Shown here: piece by piece, positions 33,904-44,437 of the stretch
Layout of the letters: each line of letters begins with the position of its first letter
Numbering within the stretch: the first letter of the stretch is position 1
Source: Macrostomum hystrix
Lineage: Eukaryota > Platyhelminthes > Macrostomidae
Length of the DNA: 64,000 nt
Direction of reading: 5' to 3'
NCBI GenBank assembly: GCA_950097015.1
Contig: CATNEN010000010.1
Location: forward strand, 1-64,000
The notes under the pieces: model-generated
The model's input: only the letters and a program-made list of their open reading frames with translations
Told to the model about the DNA's origin: nothing
The model's database searches: none
Made by a program: the position numbers and the translations under genes

Positions 33904-36900
33904 ATGTCCTACCCGCCGAGGAGTTCTGTAGCTCAGAAGGCCCGGACGAGCCGCGCGGCCGTAGCGGCCAACGGGAACGGCACAGCCAGGATTGACCTGC
34001 GCGGCAGCTTCGAGTTCGACTTCAATGAAATGGGCGGAGTTACTCGGAGCATGCAGTTCGGTGGGTTGGGCGTGTGTTTACCTCGATACAATTTTTAACT
34101 CTTTGTTTGTTTTATAACAGTCTCTATGCAAAGAAAGACAATAAAACAAATTTTAGAGAGTCTCGACAATCGACTGCGACAGAAGAAGGCCGCGAACGAC
34201 ATGGTTTCGGACTCAGAGGTAAGTTTTACAGAACTGAGGCAATTTCCTGATACATTGAAGCACTTAATTTCTTCATTCCCGCCCGTCCGTTGCCCGCAGA
34301 TCGAGTACATGATCCGCGAGAAGCTGCGCAGAGAGCAGTTCGCGATCGAGAGCATGTTTAAGGCCTCCGACCCGGCCAGAAACGGTCGAGTTCATCGGTG
34401 AGTACGGGGCCCCCCTAGCAGCTCATTGTGTGCGGATTCGATCTAAACAGAACTTAACCCTGAAGTAAGTCTTGTCAATGAGCCAAGACTCACAAGACAC
34501 CTGTCACAAGACACCTGTCACAAGACACCTGTCACAAGACACCTGTCACAAGACACCTGTCACAAGACACCTGTCACAAGACACCTGTCACAAGACACCT
34601 GTCACAAGACACCTGTCACAAGACACCTGTCACAAGACTGACCGAATCGCGTTACCTCTTCAAATTCAGCAACGGCTTGCTGAAGATCCTAAACACCGTG
34701 TGCGGTCACATCCGCATCGACCAGTTCCACCGGCTGCTTGACCGGTTGGGTCTCGACGAGCAGCAGACTGTGTCATTCAGCGAGTTCAGAGCTGCCATGG
34801 GTCGCCAGGAGCGTCGGCAGCAGCGTAAAATTGATGAGCGAGATGGCGCGCTGCTCAAGCCGGTGGGCGCCGCTCGCGCTTTCTCCCTGCTCCGCCGGGA
34901 GGCGCAGGCCGGCGGCTTCGACCCGCGCGACCTCCTGCCCGAGGCCTGCTTTGAGCCCGGCGGCCTGGTGCTGAAGCCGCAGCTCTGGCGGGCGCTGCGA
35001 GAAGGCCTCGGCGTGCCGATGGTGGCGTCGGAGTTTGACAAGTTCTGGGATAGGTGAGGCCGGCCGCGGATGCGTTGCGAAATTAATAAGCTGGACATTG
35101 GTGAAATATTGGAGTAGCAAATATAAAATTGTTGGGCTGCTGACGGGTAATACATTTAGTGGATTGACATCTGCGACCAGAGATTGACAGGTGTGACTAT
35201 GGTATTGAAAGGTGAGATAATTGTATTGACAGATGAGATTATGGTATTGACAGGTAAGACTATGGTATTGACAGGTGAGATTATGGTACTGACAGGTTGG
35301 GACTGGGTATAGACAGGTGAGACAATCGTAGTGACAGGTGAGTCTATTGTTTTGGGGTATCGACTGGTGAGACTATGTTACTGACAGGTTAGAGTATAGT
35401 ATTGACAGGCGAGACTATGGTATTGACAGGCGAGACTATGGTATTGACAGGCGAGACTATGGTATTGACAGGCGAGACTATGGTATTGACAGGCGAGACT
35501 ATGACATTGACTGGTGAGACCGAGGCTTGGTCTGTTTCTACATAGCAAGCAATTGCATTTTTCAATTGTAGCAGCACAGGTGCCCCAGTCGCAGCGAGCA
35601 AATCGACAAAAATTATTCGTAAAAGCATTCTCCGAACTTCTACCTAGAAGTGGTTCCAGTCCAAGCTTTAAGTTGCATTCACTGATCACTGATAAATGGC
35701 TTTGCGATCAGGATTTTATTTCCAATTGGTTTTCCCTCACCGAGTTTCAACTCACGGGCACTTAACCGCTTCTCTCCCAAGAATCGACACCCAGGGCACC
35801 GGCGCGGTCAGCACCTTCCAGCTGCTCGGCATGCTGGGCCTCAGCGCCAAGCAGTTCATGCTGGACCAGCCAGCGGCGCTGGTTCGCTCCCGGACGGTCC
35901 CGACGATGCAGACGTCGCGACGAGGCCAACTGGTTGCTGGCGCGCCCGAACACCAGGCCAAGAATGAGGCCAATGTGAATGTTGAGGTGCCTCTCTGTTC
36001 CATATTTGCGCGCTTGTCATACTACTAAGTTATTAGAAATAGTAAAATAATTTCCTATCTATTTCAGGTTATTTTCAACATCTTCCGTGACAATATTGTG
36101 CAGCAGGTGAGCTTAAATTCCATGAGCGGAATCCTTGAAAAATGTTGCGTGGACTCAGCAAAAAACTAATTTTACAGATCGTTTTTATCGTTTCTTTTCT
36201 ACTTGCAGTAGTAACCTATATAACTTGCTCTGCAAATCATAGATTCCATGAAAATCCTTTTAAGGATGACACGGCTGTGGTGCTGCGGAAGCCGCCGACT
36301 CCGGCCAGCAGTCGTCGGGGAGGCGATGCCGATGCCGACTACGCCGAGGAGCTGCGCTACCTCCGCCGTTACGAGATGCTTCGCCAGAGGCGGCCACTGT
36401 TCGAGCACTTCATGGACAACCTGTTCTACATGGTGCGTGTCCTGATTTGCAATCACCACTTCAAGTAGCATAGAACCGCAGGCAACCCATTCTGATGCTA
36501 TTTCCAGTTTGATGAGGCCTACAACGCGGTGTTGGTGACGTTCAGGCACTGCGACGCCATGCAGGACGGCTGCGTCACGCTGACCACCTTCCAAAGCATC
36601 CTGCAGCAGTTCGGATTCGAAACTCGGACCTCCGATCTGGAGCAGTTCCTGCAGCGGTTCAGCATGCGCTCGGCTAGGGGCGCCCTGAGCTACACGGAGC
36701 TGCTGGACCGCCTCAACGCCAGGGGCCCCAACTCGCTGCTGCACCGCTACCTGCTGGGCGACAGGTCACCTGTGGGGTGAGGTCATGGGTTCCAACCCAC
36801 AGTGAAGAACCATTCACTTCTTAGAAACTCAGAAAGTCCAATTAACATCCCGAATTCTCCTGTTTCCATGGACAGCCTGGACGAAACTTTTGCGCCCAGC

Positions 36901-39900
36901 AGCGCCCCGCTGACGCCCTACCAGCTGGAACTGCAGTTGCTGAGATTCTTCCACAGGGACTACCTGCAGATGTACTTCGGATTCCTGTGAGTATTCTCAT
37001 TCCATTCGCACCCACCGATTTCCGATTCACGCCAATCTTGATCACCGCTCACCCCGCTCAGTCGGCACGATCAGAAGCGCTCTGGCATCATCACGGAGGC
37101 CGCCTTCTTCTCTGTGCTCCGTCGGCTACTGCCGGACGACGAAATCAGCGACGCGCAGCTGGACGAAGTGCTGTCCAAGATTGCCAGGGGCCGCAGCGGG
37201 GCCGTGCCGTACAGGGCTTTCCTGGAGCTCTTTCACATAGCGTAAGTCCCGAGATTCAATCTGGACGGTGACTAGATCAAGCCAGATTCAATCTAGACAG
37301 TGACTAGATCAAGCCAGATTCAATCTAGATGGTGACTAGATCAAGCCAGATTCAATCTAGACAGTGACTAGATCAAGCCAGATTCAATCTAGACGGTGAC
37401 TAGATCAAGCCAGATTCAATCTAGACAGTGACTAGATCAAGCCAGATTCAATCTAGACAGTGACTAGATCAAGCCAGATTCAATCTAGACAGTGACTAGA
37501 TCAAGCCAGATTCAATCTAGATGGTGACTAGATCAAGCCAGATTCAATCTAGATGATGACTAGATCAAGCCAGATTCAATCTAGATGATGACTAGATCAA
37601 GCCAGATTCAATCTAGACAGTGACTAGATCAAGCCAGATTCAATCTAGATGGTGACTAGATCAAGCCAGATTCAATCTAGACAGTGACTAGATCAAGCCA
37701 GATTCAATCTAGACAGTGACTAGATCAAGCCAGATTCAATCTAGACAGTGACTAGATCAAGCCAGATTCAATCTAGATGGTGACTAGATCAAGCCAGATT
37801 CAATCTAGATGATGACTAGATCAAGCCAGATTCAATCTAGACAGTGACTAGATCAAGCCAGATTCAATCTAGACAGTGACTAGATCAAGCCAGATTCAAT
37901 CTAGACAGTGACTAGATCAAGCCAGATTCAATCTAGACAGTGACTAGATCAAGCCAGATTCAATCTAGATGGTGACTAGATCAAGCCAGATTCAATCTAG
38001 ACAGTGACTAGATCAAGCCAGATTCAATCTAGATGGTGACTAGATCAAGCCAGATTCAATCTAGATGATGACTAGATCAAGCCAGATTCAATCTAGATGG
38101 TGACTAGATCAAGCCAGATTCAATCTAGATGGTGACTAGATCAAGCCAGATTCAATCTAGACAGTGACTAGATCAAGCCAGATTCAATCTAGACAGTGAC
38201 TAGATCAAGCCAGATTCAATCTAGACAGTGACTAGATCAAGCCAGATTCAATCTAGATGGTGACTAGATCAAGCCAGATTCAATCTAGATGATGACTAGA
38301 TCAAGCCAGATTCAATCTAGATGGTGACTAGATCAAGCCAGATTCAATCTAGATGATGACTAGATCAAGCCAGATTCAATCTAGACAGTGACTAGATCAA
38401 GCCAGATTCAATCTAGACAGTGACTAGATCAAGCCAGATTCAATCTAGATGGTGACTAGATCAAGCCAGATTCAATCTAGATGGTGACTAGATCAAGCCA
38501 GATTCAATCTAGATGGTGACTAGATCAAGCCAATTCGGTATAAACTCCCCAACCGCCACAGTCCGAACTCCTGGAATCGAGATGCCGCAGTTGGCAGAGT
38601 TCGGTTCTCGCGACCTCCCACTCCGCTGCGACCGCAGCTGCAGTCCACCGCCGGTCGGCCGTCCTCAGTGTCGGCTGCTGCCGCCGCGGCCGCCCTAGAG
38701 GAGTTGCGGCTGTCGCGGGCGACGCAGGAGGAGGCGAGGGCTCGTGTCCAGCATCGGGGCGACCGGTCGGTCAGCGAGACCAGCCTGCTGGTGGAGGACG
38801 CGCTGAGGAACCGCTTCCACCAGGTGGACAAGCTGTTCAAGCAGATGGATCGCAGGAACACTGGCCAGCTGAGCAAGGCCCAGTTTCGCAGCTTGCTTGG
38901 CGCGTGAGTTCAACCGAGGGCTTGAACATGAGTCACTGCTGAGTCATTGATGAGTCACTGTTGAGTCACTGCTGGGTGAATCAGTGACTGAGAAACAACT
39001 AATAGTAGTGTTCCAACCCCCATCTTTTAGAGCCGGCGTGACTCTGACGGACTCGGAGCTGGACACTCTGTGGTCAACGCTTGACACGGATGAGCAGGGC
39101 GGCTGGACCTACAGGCAAATGGTCCGCTACTTCATGACCAACCTGCACGAGCGGACGCAGGAGCGGCTGCGAGCCGGAAACAGAAACGGATGGCGGAGTG
39201 AGTGAGCGTTTCAGGGTCCTAAAATTTTTTTCCATGAGTAGGCTTATTAGAATTCTTCTTCGCTTCACTTTGAGAAAACGTCATCGAGAATAGAGTGACG
39301 TCGTAGTCTAGGTCCTCTCATCAGCCAGTGAGCGAAACCCACATCGCCCACACCAGGCCAGACCGCTGCTGAAAACCCACCCACACTCCGCAGGCCAGAC
39401 CACTCACCCCAAACCCACCCTACGCAGGCCAGACCGCTCAACCCAAACCCACCCACCCTCCGCAGGCCAGACCGCTCACCCCAAACCCACCCTACGCAGG
39501 CCAGACCGCTCAACCCAAACCCACCCACCCTCCGCAGGCCAAACTGCTGACCCAAATGTGACTCGTCTGCGCCAGTGGCGGGCAGCCAATCAGCAGCGAG
39601 CTACGCAACCTCCGCCGCCTCCAGCCGGTCGCCTATCGACGCCGCAGGAGGTTTTCGACCTGCGAGCCGACGCACTGATTGACAAGTGTCGCAGTGTGGT
39701 CGTGCAGAACTGGGACGAGCTGAAGCGGGTGCTAAGGCACCTAGATTCCCAGGGCACCTCCTGCATTCAGAGGGCTGAGTTTAGAGTGAGTGCCGCTTAC
39801 AGCGCATACTGTCAGTAGTCTGCAGGGCATTTTTCTTTATTGAAACTCGTAAAACCCGCTATAAGAATAAAATGAATAATTTGTGCAGGCCCTGGTGCAG

Positions 39901-41029
39901 GAGTTCAAACTGCCGCTCACCCCGTTGGAAATTGACACGCTTTCCAAGAAATTCGAAACTCGCGGTGACGGCCGGTGAGAATTGGGATTAATATCACGTT
40001 TGAAGTTGTCTTCAATTATACACCAACTTGGAAGGAATCCGTTTTCTTCATTGATTTAGATTCAATTATTTGGACTTCCTGAAGCGATTCGTCAAACGAA
40101 ACGAGGATAAGTTAAGCACCGTCTTGAGCGACAAGGTAGGTCTCTGCTGACTGCTCAACTGACATGTCAGCTGAACTCCGGGCTGATTAAATCTTCTCTG
40201 CACTTTTATTTTAGAAAACTGGCACCCGACTGAGAGTGGAGGAGATTGTGGAGCGAATGAGGGAGAAGGTGAGCAAATTAGTTTTGATTGAAAGTTGATT
40301 GCCGATGACTGGCAGTTGATTGCCGATGACAGGCAGTTGATTGCCGATGACTGGCAGTTGATTTGCGATGACTGGCAGTTGATTTGCGATGACTGGCAGT
40401 TGATTTGCGATGACTGGCAGTTGATTGGCAGTGACTGGCAGTTGATTGGCGATGACTGGCAGTTGATTGGCGATGACTGGCAGTTGATTGGCGATGACTG
40501 GCAGTTGATTTGCGATGACTGGCAGTTGATTGGCGATGACTGGCAGTTGATTTGCGATGACTGGCAGTTGATTGGCGATGACTGGCAGTTGATTTGCGAT
40601 GACTGGCAGTTGATTGGCGATGACTGGCAGTTGATTTGCGATGACTGGCAGTTGATTGGCGATGACTGGCAGTTGATTTGCGATGACTGGCAGTTGATTT
40701 GCGATGACTGGCAGTTGATTTGCCGATGACTGACAGTTGATTGGCGATGACTGACAGCTGCAGTGGACTTAAATTACCCACTGTCACATGACCCGCAGCT
40801 GCTGTTCGAGTGGAAGAGTCTGCTGCTGGCGTTTCGCAGGTTCGACTCGCAGAAGACCGGCTACCTCAGCGAGGCGGAGCTCAGGCGGGTCGTGCAAAGC
40901 TGCGGCTACCGACTGTCGGAGGACGACCTGTTCATGCTGCTCACGGAGTTCGACCTGGACATGGACGGCCGGGTCAATTACCAGGAGTTCGTCATGCAGC
41001 TGCTTGACGTAGCCGAGTCGCCACAGTGA
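33904..41029 (+). CDS. Multi-EF-hand protein, EFCAB6-like, complete
   Basis: Exons: 33904-34060, 34121-34218, 34300-34397, 34670-35053, 35782-35986, 36068-36106, 36265-36432, 36508-36776 (a donor at 36764 is also in phase), 36876-36986, 37062-37241, 38598-38903, 39031-39197, 39586-39785, 39889-39974, 40060-40135, 40215-40268 and 40799-41029. All phases agree, giving 942 residues. The 38598 and 39586 acceptors were chosen by phase and are the least certain. The protein is a string of EF-hand pairs, most with degenerate loops (IDTQGTGAVSTF, MDRRNTGQLSKA, LDSQGTSCIQRA). The last loop, DLDMDGRVNYQE at about residues 918-929, has every canonical calcium ligand; the one at 882-893 is nearly canonical. 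Architecture and the C-terminal pair resemble EFCAB6 (DJBP), a testis and axoneme protein. Other multi-EF-hand flagellar proteins remain possible. Confidence 0.82.
34484..34640 (+). repeat. 14-bp tandem repeat in EF-hand gene intron
   Basis: About 11 perfect copies of ACAAGACACCTGTC in the 34398-34669 intron. Confidence 0.95.
35190..35520 (+). repeat. 21-bp tandem repeat carrying donor-like motifs
   Basis: About 15 copies of a 21-bp unit with ATTGACAGGTGAGACTATGG in the 35054-35781 intron. Many copies contain CAGGTGAG, similar to the real junction ATAG/GTGAGG at 35053; late copies have CAGGCGAG, where the GT is lost. Confidence 0.9.
37250..38532 (+). repeat. 32-bp satellite in EF-hand gene intron
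   Basis: About 40 copies of a 32-bp unit (CAGATTCAATCTAGACAGTG plus ACTAGATCAAGC) with three alternating variants (ACAGTGAC, ATGGTGAC, ATGATGAC). It starts about 10 bases after the GTAAGT donor of the 37062-37241 exon. Confidence 0.97.
39330..39545 (+). repeat. Tandem repeat of alternating 35/38-bp units in EF-hand gene intron
   Basis: About six copies of a unit containing CGCAGGCCAGACCGCTCA and AACCCACCC, in the 39198-39585 intron just before the acceptor. Confidence 0.85.
40290..40752 (+). repeat. 21-bp tandem repeat in EF-hand gene intron
   Basis: About 22 copies of GATGACTGGCAGTTGATTGG plus C (or TGC), filling the 40269-40798 intron. Open frames through it are artefacts of the 21-bp length. 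Confidence 0.96.
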
Positions 41030-41104
41030 CGAATTCGCCCTGCTTGACTTCTAAACTACTCATGGACTAAGTAGTTAGTTAAGGGCGTACATCTTTCTTA
41101 TTAT

Positions 41105-41925
41105 GTCAGACAGTGATGTATTATGTCAGACTGTGATGGATTATGTCAGACTGTGATGGATTATGTCAGACTGTGATGGATTATGTCAGACTGTGATGGA
41201 TTGTCAGACTGTGATGGATTGTCAGACTGTGATGGATTGTCAGACTGTAATAGGTTGTCAGACTGTGATAGATTGTCAGACTGTGATGGATTGTCAGACT
41301 GTAATGGATTGTCAGACTGTAATAGATTGTCAGACTGTGATGGATTGTCAGACTGTAATAGATTGTCAGACTGTGATGGATTGTCAGACTGTGATGGATT
41401 ATGTCAGACTGTGATGGATTATGTCAGACTGTGATGGATTATGTCAGACGCTGATGGATTATGTCAGACTGTGATGGATTGTCAGACTGTGATGGATTAT
41501 GTCAGACGCTGATGGATTATGTCAGACTGTGATGGATTGTCAGACTGTAATAGATTGTCAGACTGTGATGGATTGTCAGACTGTAATAGATTGTCAGACT
41601 GTGATGGATTGTCAGACTGTGATGGATTGTCAGACTGTGATGGATTATGTCAGACTGTGGTGGATTATGTCAGACTGTGATGGATTGTCAGACTGTGATG
41701 GATTATGTCAGACTGTGGTGGATTATGTCAGACTGTGATGGATTGTCAGACTGTGATGGATTGTCAGACTGTGATGGATTGTCAGACTGTGATGGATTGT
41801 CAGACTGTGATGGATTATGTCAGACTGTGGTGGATTATGTCAGACTGTGGTGGATTATGTCAGACTGTGGTGGATTATGTCAGACTGTGGTGGATTATGT
41901 CAGACTGTGGTGGATTATGTCAGAT
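41105..41925 (+). repeat. 18/20-bp mixed tandem repeat after EF-hand gene
   Basis: About 43 copies of GTCAGACTGTGATGGATT, with or without an added AT, beginning about 75 bases after the stop codon. It is probably in the 3' UTR or just beyond. Confidence 0.96.
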
Positions 41926-42079
41926 GCTCTAACAGTTTGCACGTGCACTAATGCGGTATCTTTATAAAGTGCCTATCTTTGTCATTACTGAGCACCAAAG
42001 TAACAGATTATGCTTCACATTCCTTTTCTTGAGCAGTTGATTGACATCATTTTATTTTTTTGTGACGATTTGTACATTG

Positions 42080-42308
42080 CAGCAGATTGCAGCTGTTGCA
42101 GATTGCAGCGGTTGCAGTTGGCAGCTGTTGCAGATTGCAGCGGTTGCAGTTGGCAGCTGTTGCAGATTGCAGCGGTTGCAGTTGGCAGCTGTTGCAGATT
42201 GCAGCGGTTGCAGTTGGCAGCTGTTGCAGATTGCAGCGGTTGCAGTTGGCAGCTGTTGCAGATTGCAGCGGTTGCAGTTGGCAGCTGTTGCAGATTGCAG
42301 CGGTTGCA
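42080..42308 (+). repeat. 32-bp tandem repeat
   Basis: Seven near-perfect copies of a 32-bp unit (GCAGATTGCAGCGGTTGCAG plus TTGGCAGCTGTT), intergenic. Confidence 0.95.
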
Positions 42309-42937
42309 TTATGTTTGTGTTCTGCCCCAATTCCAGGGATATTATATTTTCTTATTTTATGTTATATTGCTTTATGGATATAGTGACTTAATATTAAAAT
42401 AATTTGCTGATTTTTTTATTTAATTTGTTTTAATGTGCTGCTATTTAGATATGCGCACCGATTCGAATTCCAATGCTGAGAAGCCATTTAAAAGCACACA
42501 AAGGTTGATTATTGACTATCGATTTTTTATTTCAACTGTCAGTTTTTTGTTGAAAATCCTTATCCCAATGTATTCTCCTATTTATGCCGCTGAAATTTTT
42601 TTAAGATTTTAATTTTAGTCTAAACAGTTTAACCTACTGCCACACAAGTCTATTGTATTAAGCTATCTCTACCTTGCAAACTCAGCAGCATATTATCTAT
42701 TTTTCTATGGACTTCTGCATATAATTATAAGAAATCATTTTTTAATATTTGTCTATTTCTAAGCGGGCCTCCGAACCCAAAAATAGACAAATGCACCGCG
42801 TTGTGCGCATATTAAAGAACACCCAAATGTGAGCAAGCAAACACGCAAAATCTGTGTTTTATTGCTTTCGCTCTGTCTTCTGCTTCTTCTGCTCCGAGCT
42901 GCAATGACAACTTTTTATTGTTGGCTACTGCTCGCGG

Positions 42938-43025
42938 AATTCTATGTGAATTCTATGTGAATTCTATGTGAATTCTATGTGAATTCTATGTGAATTCTAT
43001 GTGAATTCTATGTGAATTCTATGTG
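42938..43025 (+). repeat. 11-bp tandem repeat
   Basis: Eight copies of ATTCTATGTGA, each junction recreating GAATTC. Confidence 0.93.
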
Positions 43026-43160
43026 AATCTCCTGCGGCATTTTCGGACTAAGCGTGGGAATGTGCACAGCAGCCTAATAATAGGTAAACTTTGTGTTTTA
43101 TTTGACACTGTCTGTCAGCCGGTGAGTCTGGGGGAGGCTGTCGTGTGATTCTCGGGAGTC

Positions 43161-43195
43161 ATGCAAACAGTAAATAGATTGTTTACTGTTTGCAT
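43161..43195. promoter_or_regulatory. 14-bp perfect inverted repeat with forkhead-like cores
   Basis: Arms ATGCAAACAGTAAA (43161-43174) and TTTACTGTTTGCAT (43182-43195) flank a 7-base spacer. Each arm contains a (G/T)CAAACA core of the forkhead type, and a third core, GTAAACA, lies near 43205. It sits about 350 bases upstream of the TATA box of the secreted-protein gene. A regulatory role is inferred. Confidence 0.45.
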
Positions 43196-43542
43196 CAAAT
43201 TCATGTAAACAGCTGCCTGAGCGGTCATTTCTCGCCTATTTAACCCGCCAAGCCAATGAACTCCAGGAAAAGCAAAAATCCTTGGCTCAGAGGTCGCCTG
43301 TCACCTTGCCGATAAGCCGATCATCTCAAATTTGGTAAGTTCAAATTATTCAATAATTGGCTCTCCATTCGATTTGCCGAGATAGTTGGGCCTTTTGTTC
43401 TCCCGTGTCACAGCTGGTATTTACAATGTCCACTTCGCACAATGGGGCATGGCTAATCCGCCCAGCTTGAAGGACTTGGTGGCAACAGAAATAAATAGGA
43501 TTATGCGGGATAATCTCGCGGGCGGTGGAGGATCCGACAGGG

Positions 43543-43549
43543 TATAAAT
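43543..43549 (+). promoter_or_regulatory. TATA box
   Basis: TATAAAT preceded by GGG and followed by GC-rich sequence, 110 bases before the ATG of the secreted-protein gene, in the expected orientation. Confidence 0.65.
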
Positions 43550-43658
43550 TCAGCTGCAGGGCCCGCTGCCTCCGAAGCCATAGCCCACCAAGCAATCTCA
43601 CCTGTTGAATCATTTTGCAGACAGGAAAAAAATTAAATTTCAGACAGTAACTGCCGTC

Positions 43659-44018
43659 ATGTCTCGCTGCGTGGCTCTGCTTTGTCTCGCTGCGGCTGTG
43701 GCCTGCTGCGAACAGGCTCAGGCATGCGGCCCCTCCTACCTGGACAGCCTGGTGATCGGGGGCCAGTCTCTGTCGCAGCAGCTGGAAAGCAAGTACATCA
43801 CACAGTTCAGCGCGTGCATGAAGGTGTTCCCGTCCTCGACTAACGAGACATTCCGCACAGGTCGTGTTGAGCAGTACAGCTGCATGAGCTGCTTCTGGGG
43901 CGACTGCCTGCTGGGCGATAAACTGCCGCCGGACGATGGCAACTGCCGCTCCTACAGGGGGCCGGACTGCAAGATCTACAAGGGCCTGGCAAGCGACATG
44001 ACCCAGCCTTGCAGCTGA
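43659..44018 (+). CDS. Small secreted cysteine-rich protein
   Basis: A 119-residue single-exon coding region. The ATG at 43659 is chosen over in-frame upstream codons because a classical signal peptide follows directly: MSRCVALLCLAAAVACC then EQAQA, with predicted cleavage before CGPSY. The mature part is about 97 residues with eight cysteines (four disulfides possible) in the pattern C, C, C-x2-C-x4-C, C, C, C, the middle cluster being YSCMSCFWGDCLLG. One N-glycosylation sequon (NET) is present. A TATA box lies 110 bases upstream and AATAAA at 44159-44164. No family was recognised; secreted epithelial or gland product, protease inhibitor or innate-defence protein are all possible. Codon use is GC-rich like the other real exons. 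Confidence 0.8.
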   Translation: MSRCVALLCLAAAVACCEQAQACGPSYLDSLVIGGQSLSQQLESKYITQFSACMKVFPSSTNETFRTGRVEQYSCMSCFWGDCLLGDKLPPDDGNCRSYRGPDCKIYKGLASDMTQPCS

Positions 44019-44158
44019 TTGGCTACTGACCTTCTCTGTACTCTTATCGATGTGCACTATTTTTCTCTAAATGGGAATTGGTTCTCTTCCTTTGCGAACA
44101 TCCCGGATGCTGCCTAGTAGATGGCATGCAGCTATCTCTGTGCAATTCTAACAAATCA

Positions 44159-44164
44159 AATAAA
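44159..44164 (+). terminator. Poly(A) signal AATAAA
   Basis: Canonical hexamer 141 bases after the stop codon of the secreted-protein gene. Confidence 0.6.
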
Positions 44165-44255
44165 CTAGCTCATGTCACCAACCCCATGCTCGCGCACCGG
44201 AAAGCGCCCGCTATGTCTCGAGTTTTATTCAAATGAGTTTCGCACTCCAAATACA

Positions 44256-44355
44256 GACTACTGAGTGCGAATGAGTAGCACAGCATGCTCTGCACGGATG
44301 ATATAGACTACTGAGTGCGCATGAGTAGCACCATACGCTCTGCACGGATATTTCC
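44256..44355 (+). repeat. 51-bp duplication
   Basis: Two copies of a unit starting AGACTACTGAGTGCG and ending TCTGCACGGAT, in the spacer before the next gene. Confidence 0.8.
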
Positions 44356-44437
44356 AGGTTTCAATTGCAGCAGTGCTCGGACTCGCTAGACAAAAATGAC
44401 AAGCTTCTTAGCGATATTTATTATTTTTCAGCAATTT

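Larger units (their letters stand above)
42309..43542. other. Upstream region of the secreted-protein gene
   Basis: AT-rich sequence with an 11-bp repeat (42938-43025) and a perfect inverted repeat (43161-43195). No coding frame is supported. Confidence 0.55.

Noticed and set aside
40278-40787. Frames rich in SHRKSTA or DDWQLI
   Set aside because: Artefact of the 21-bp array inside an EF-hand gene intron.
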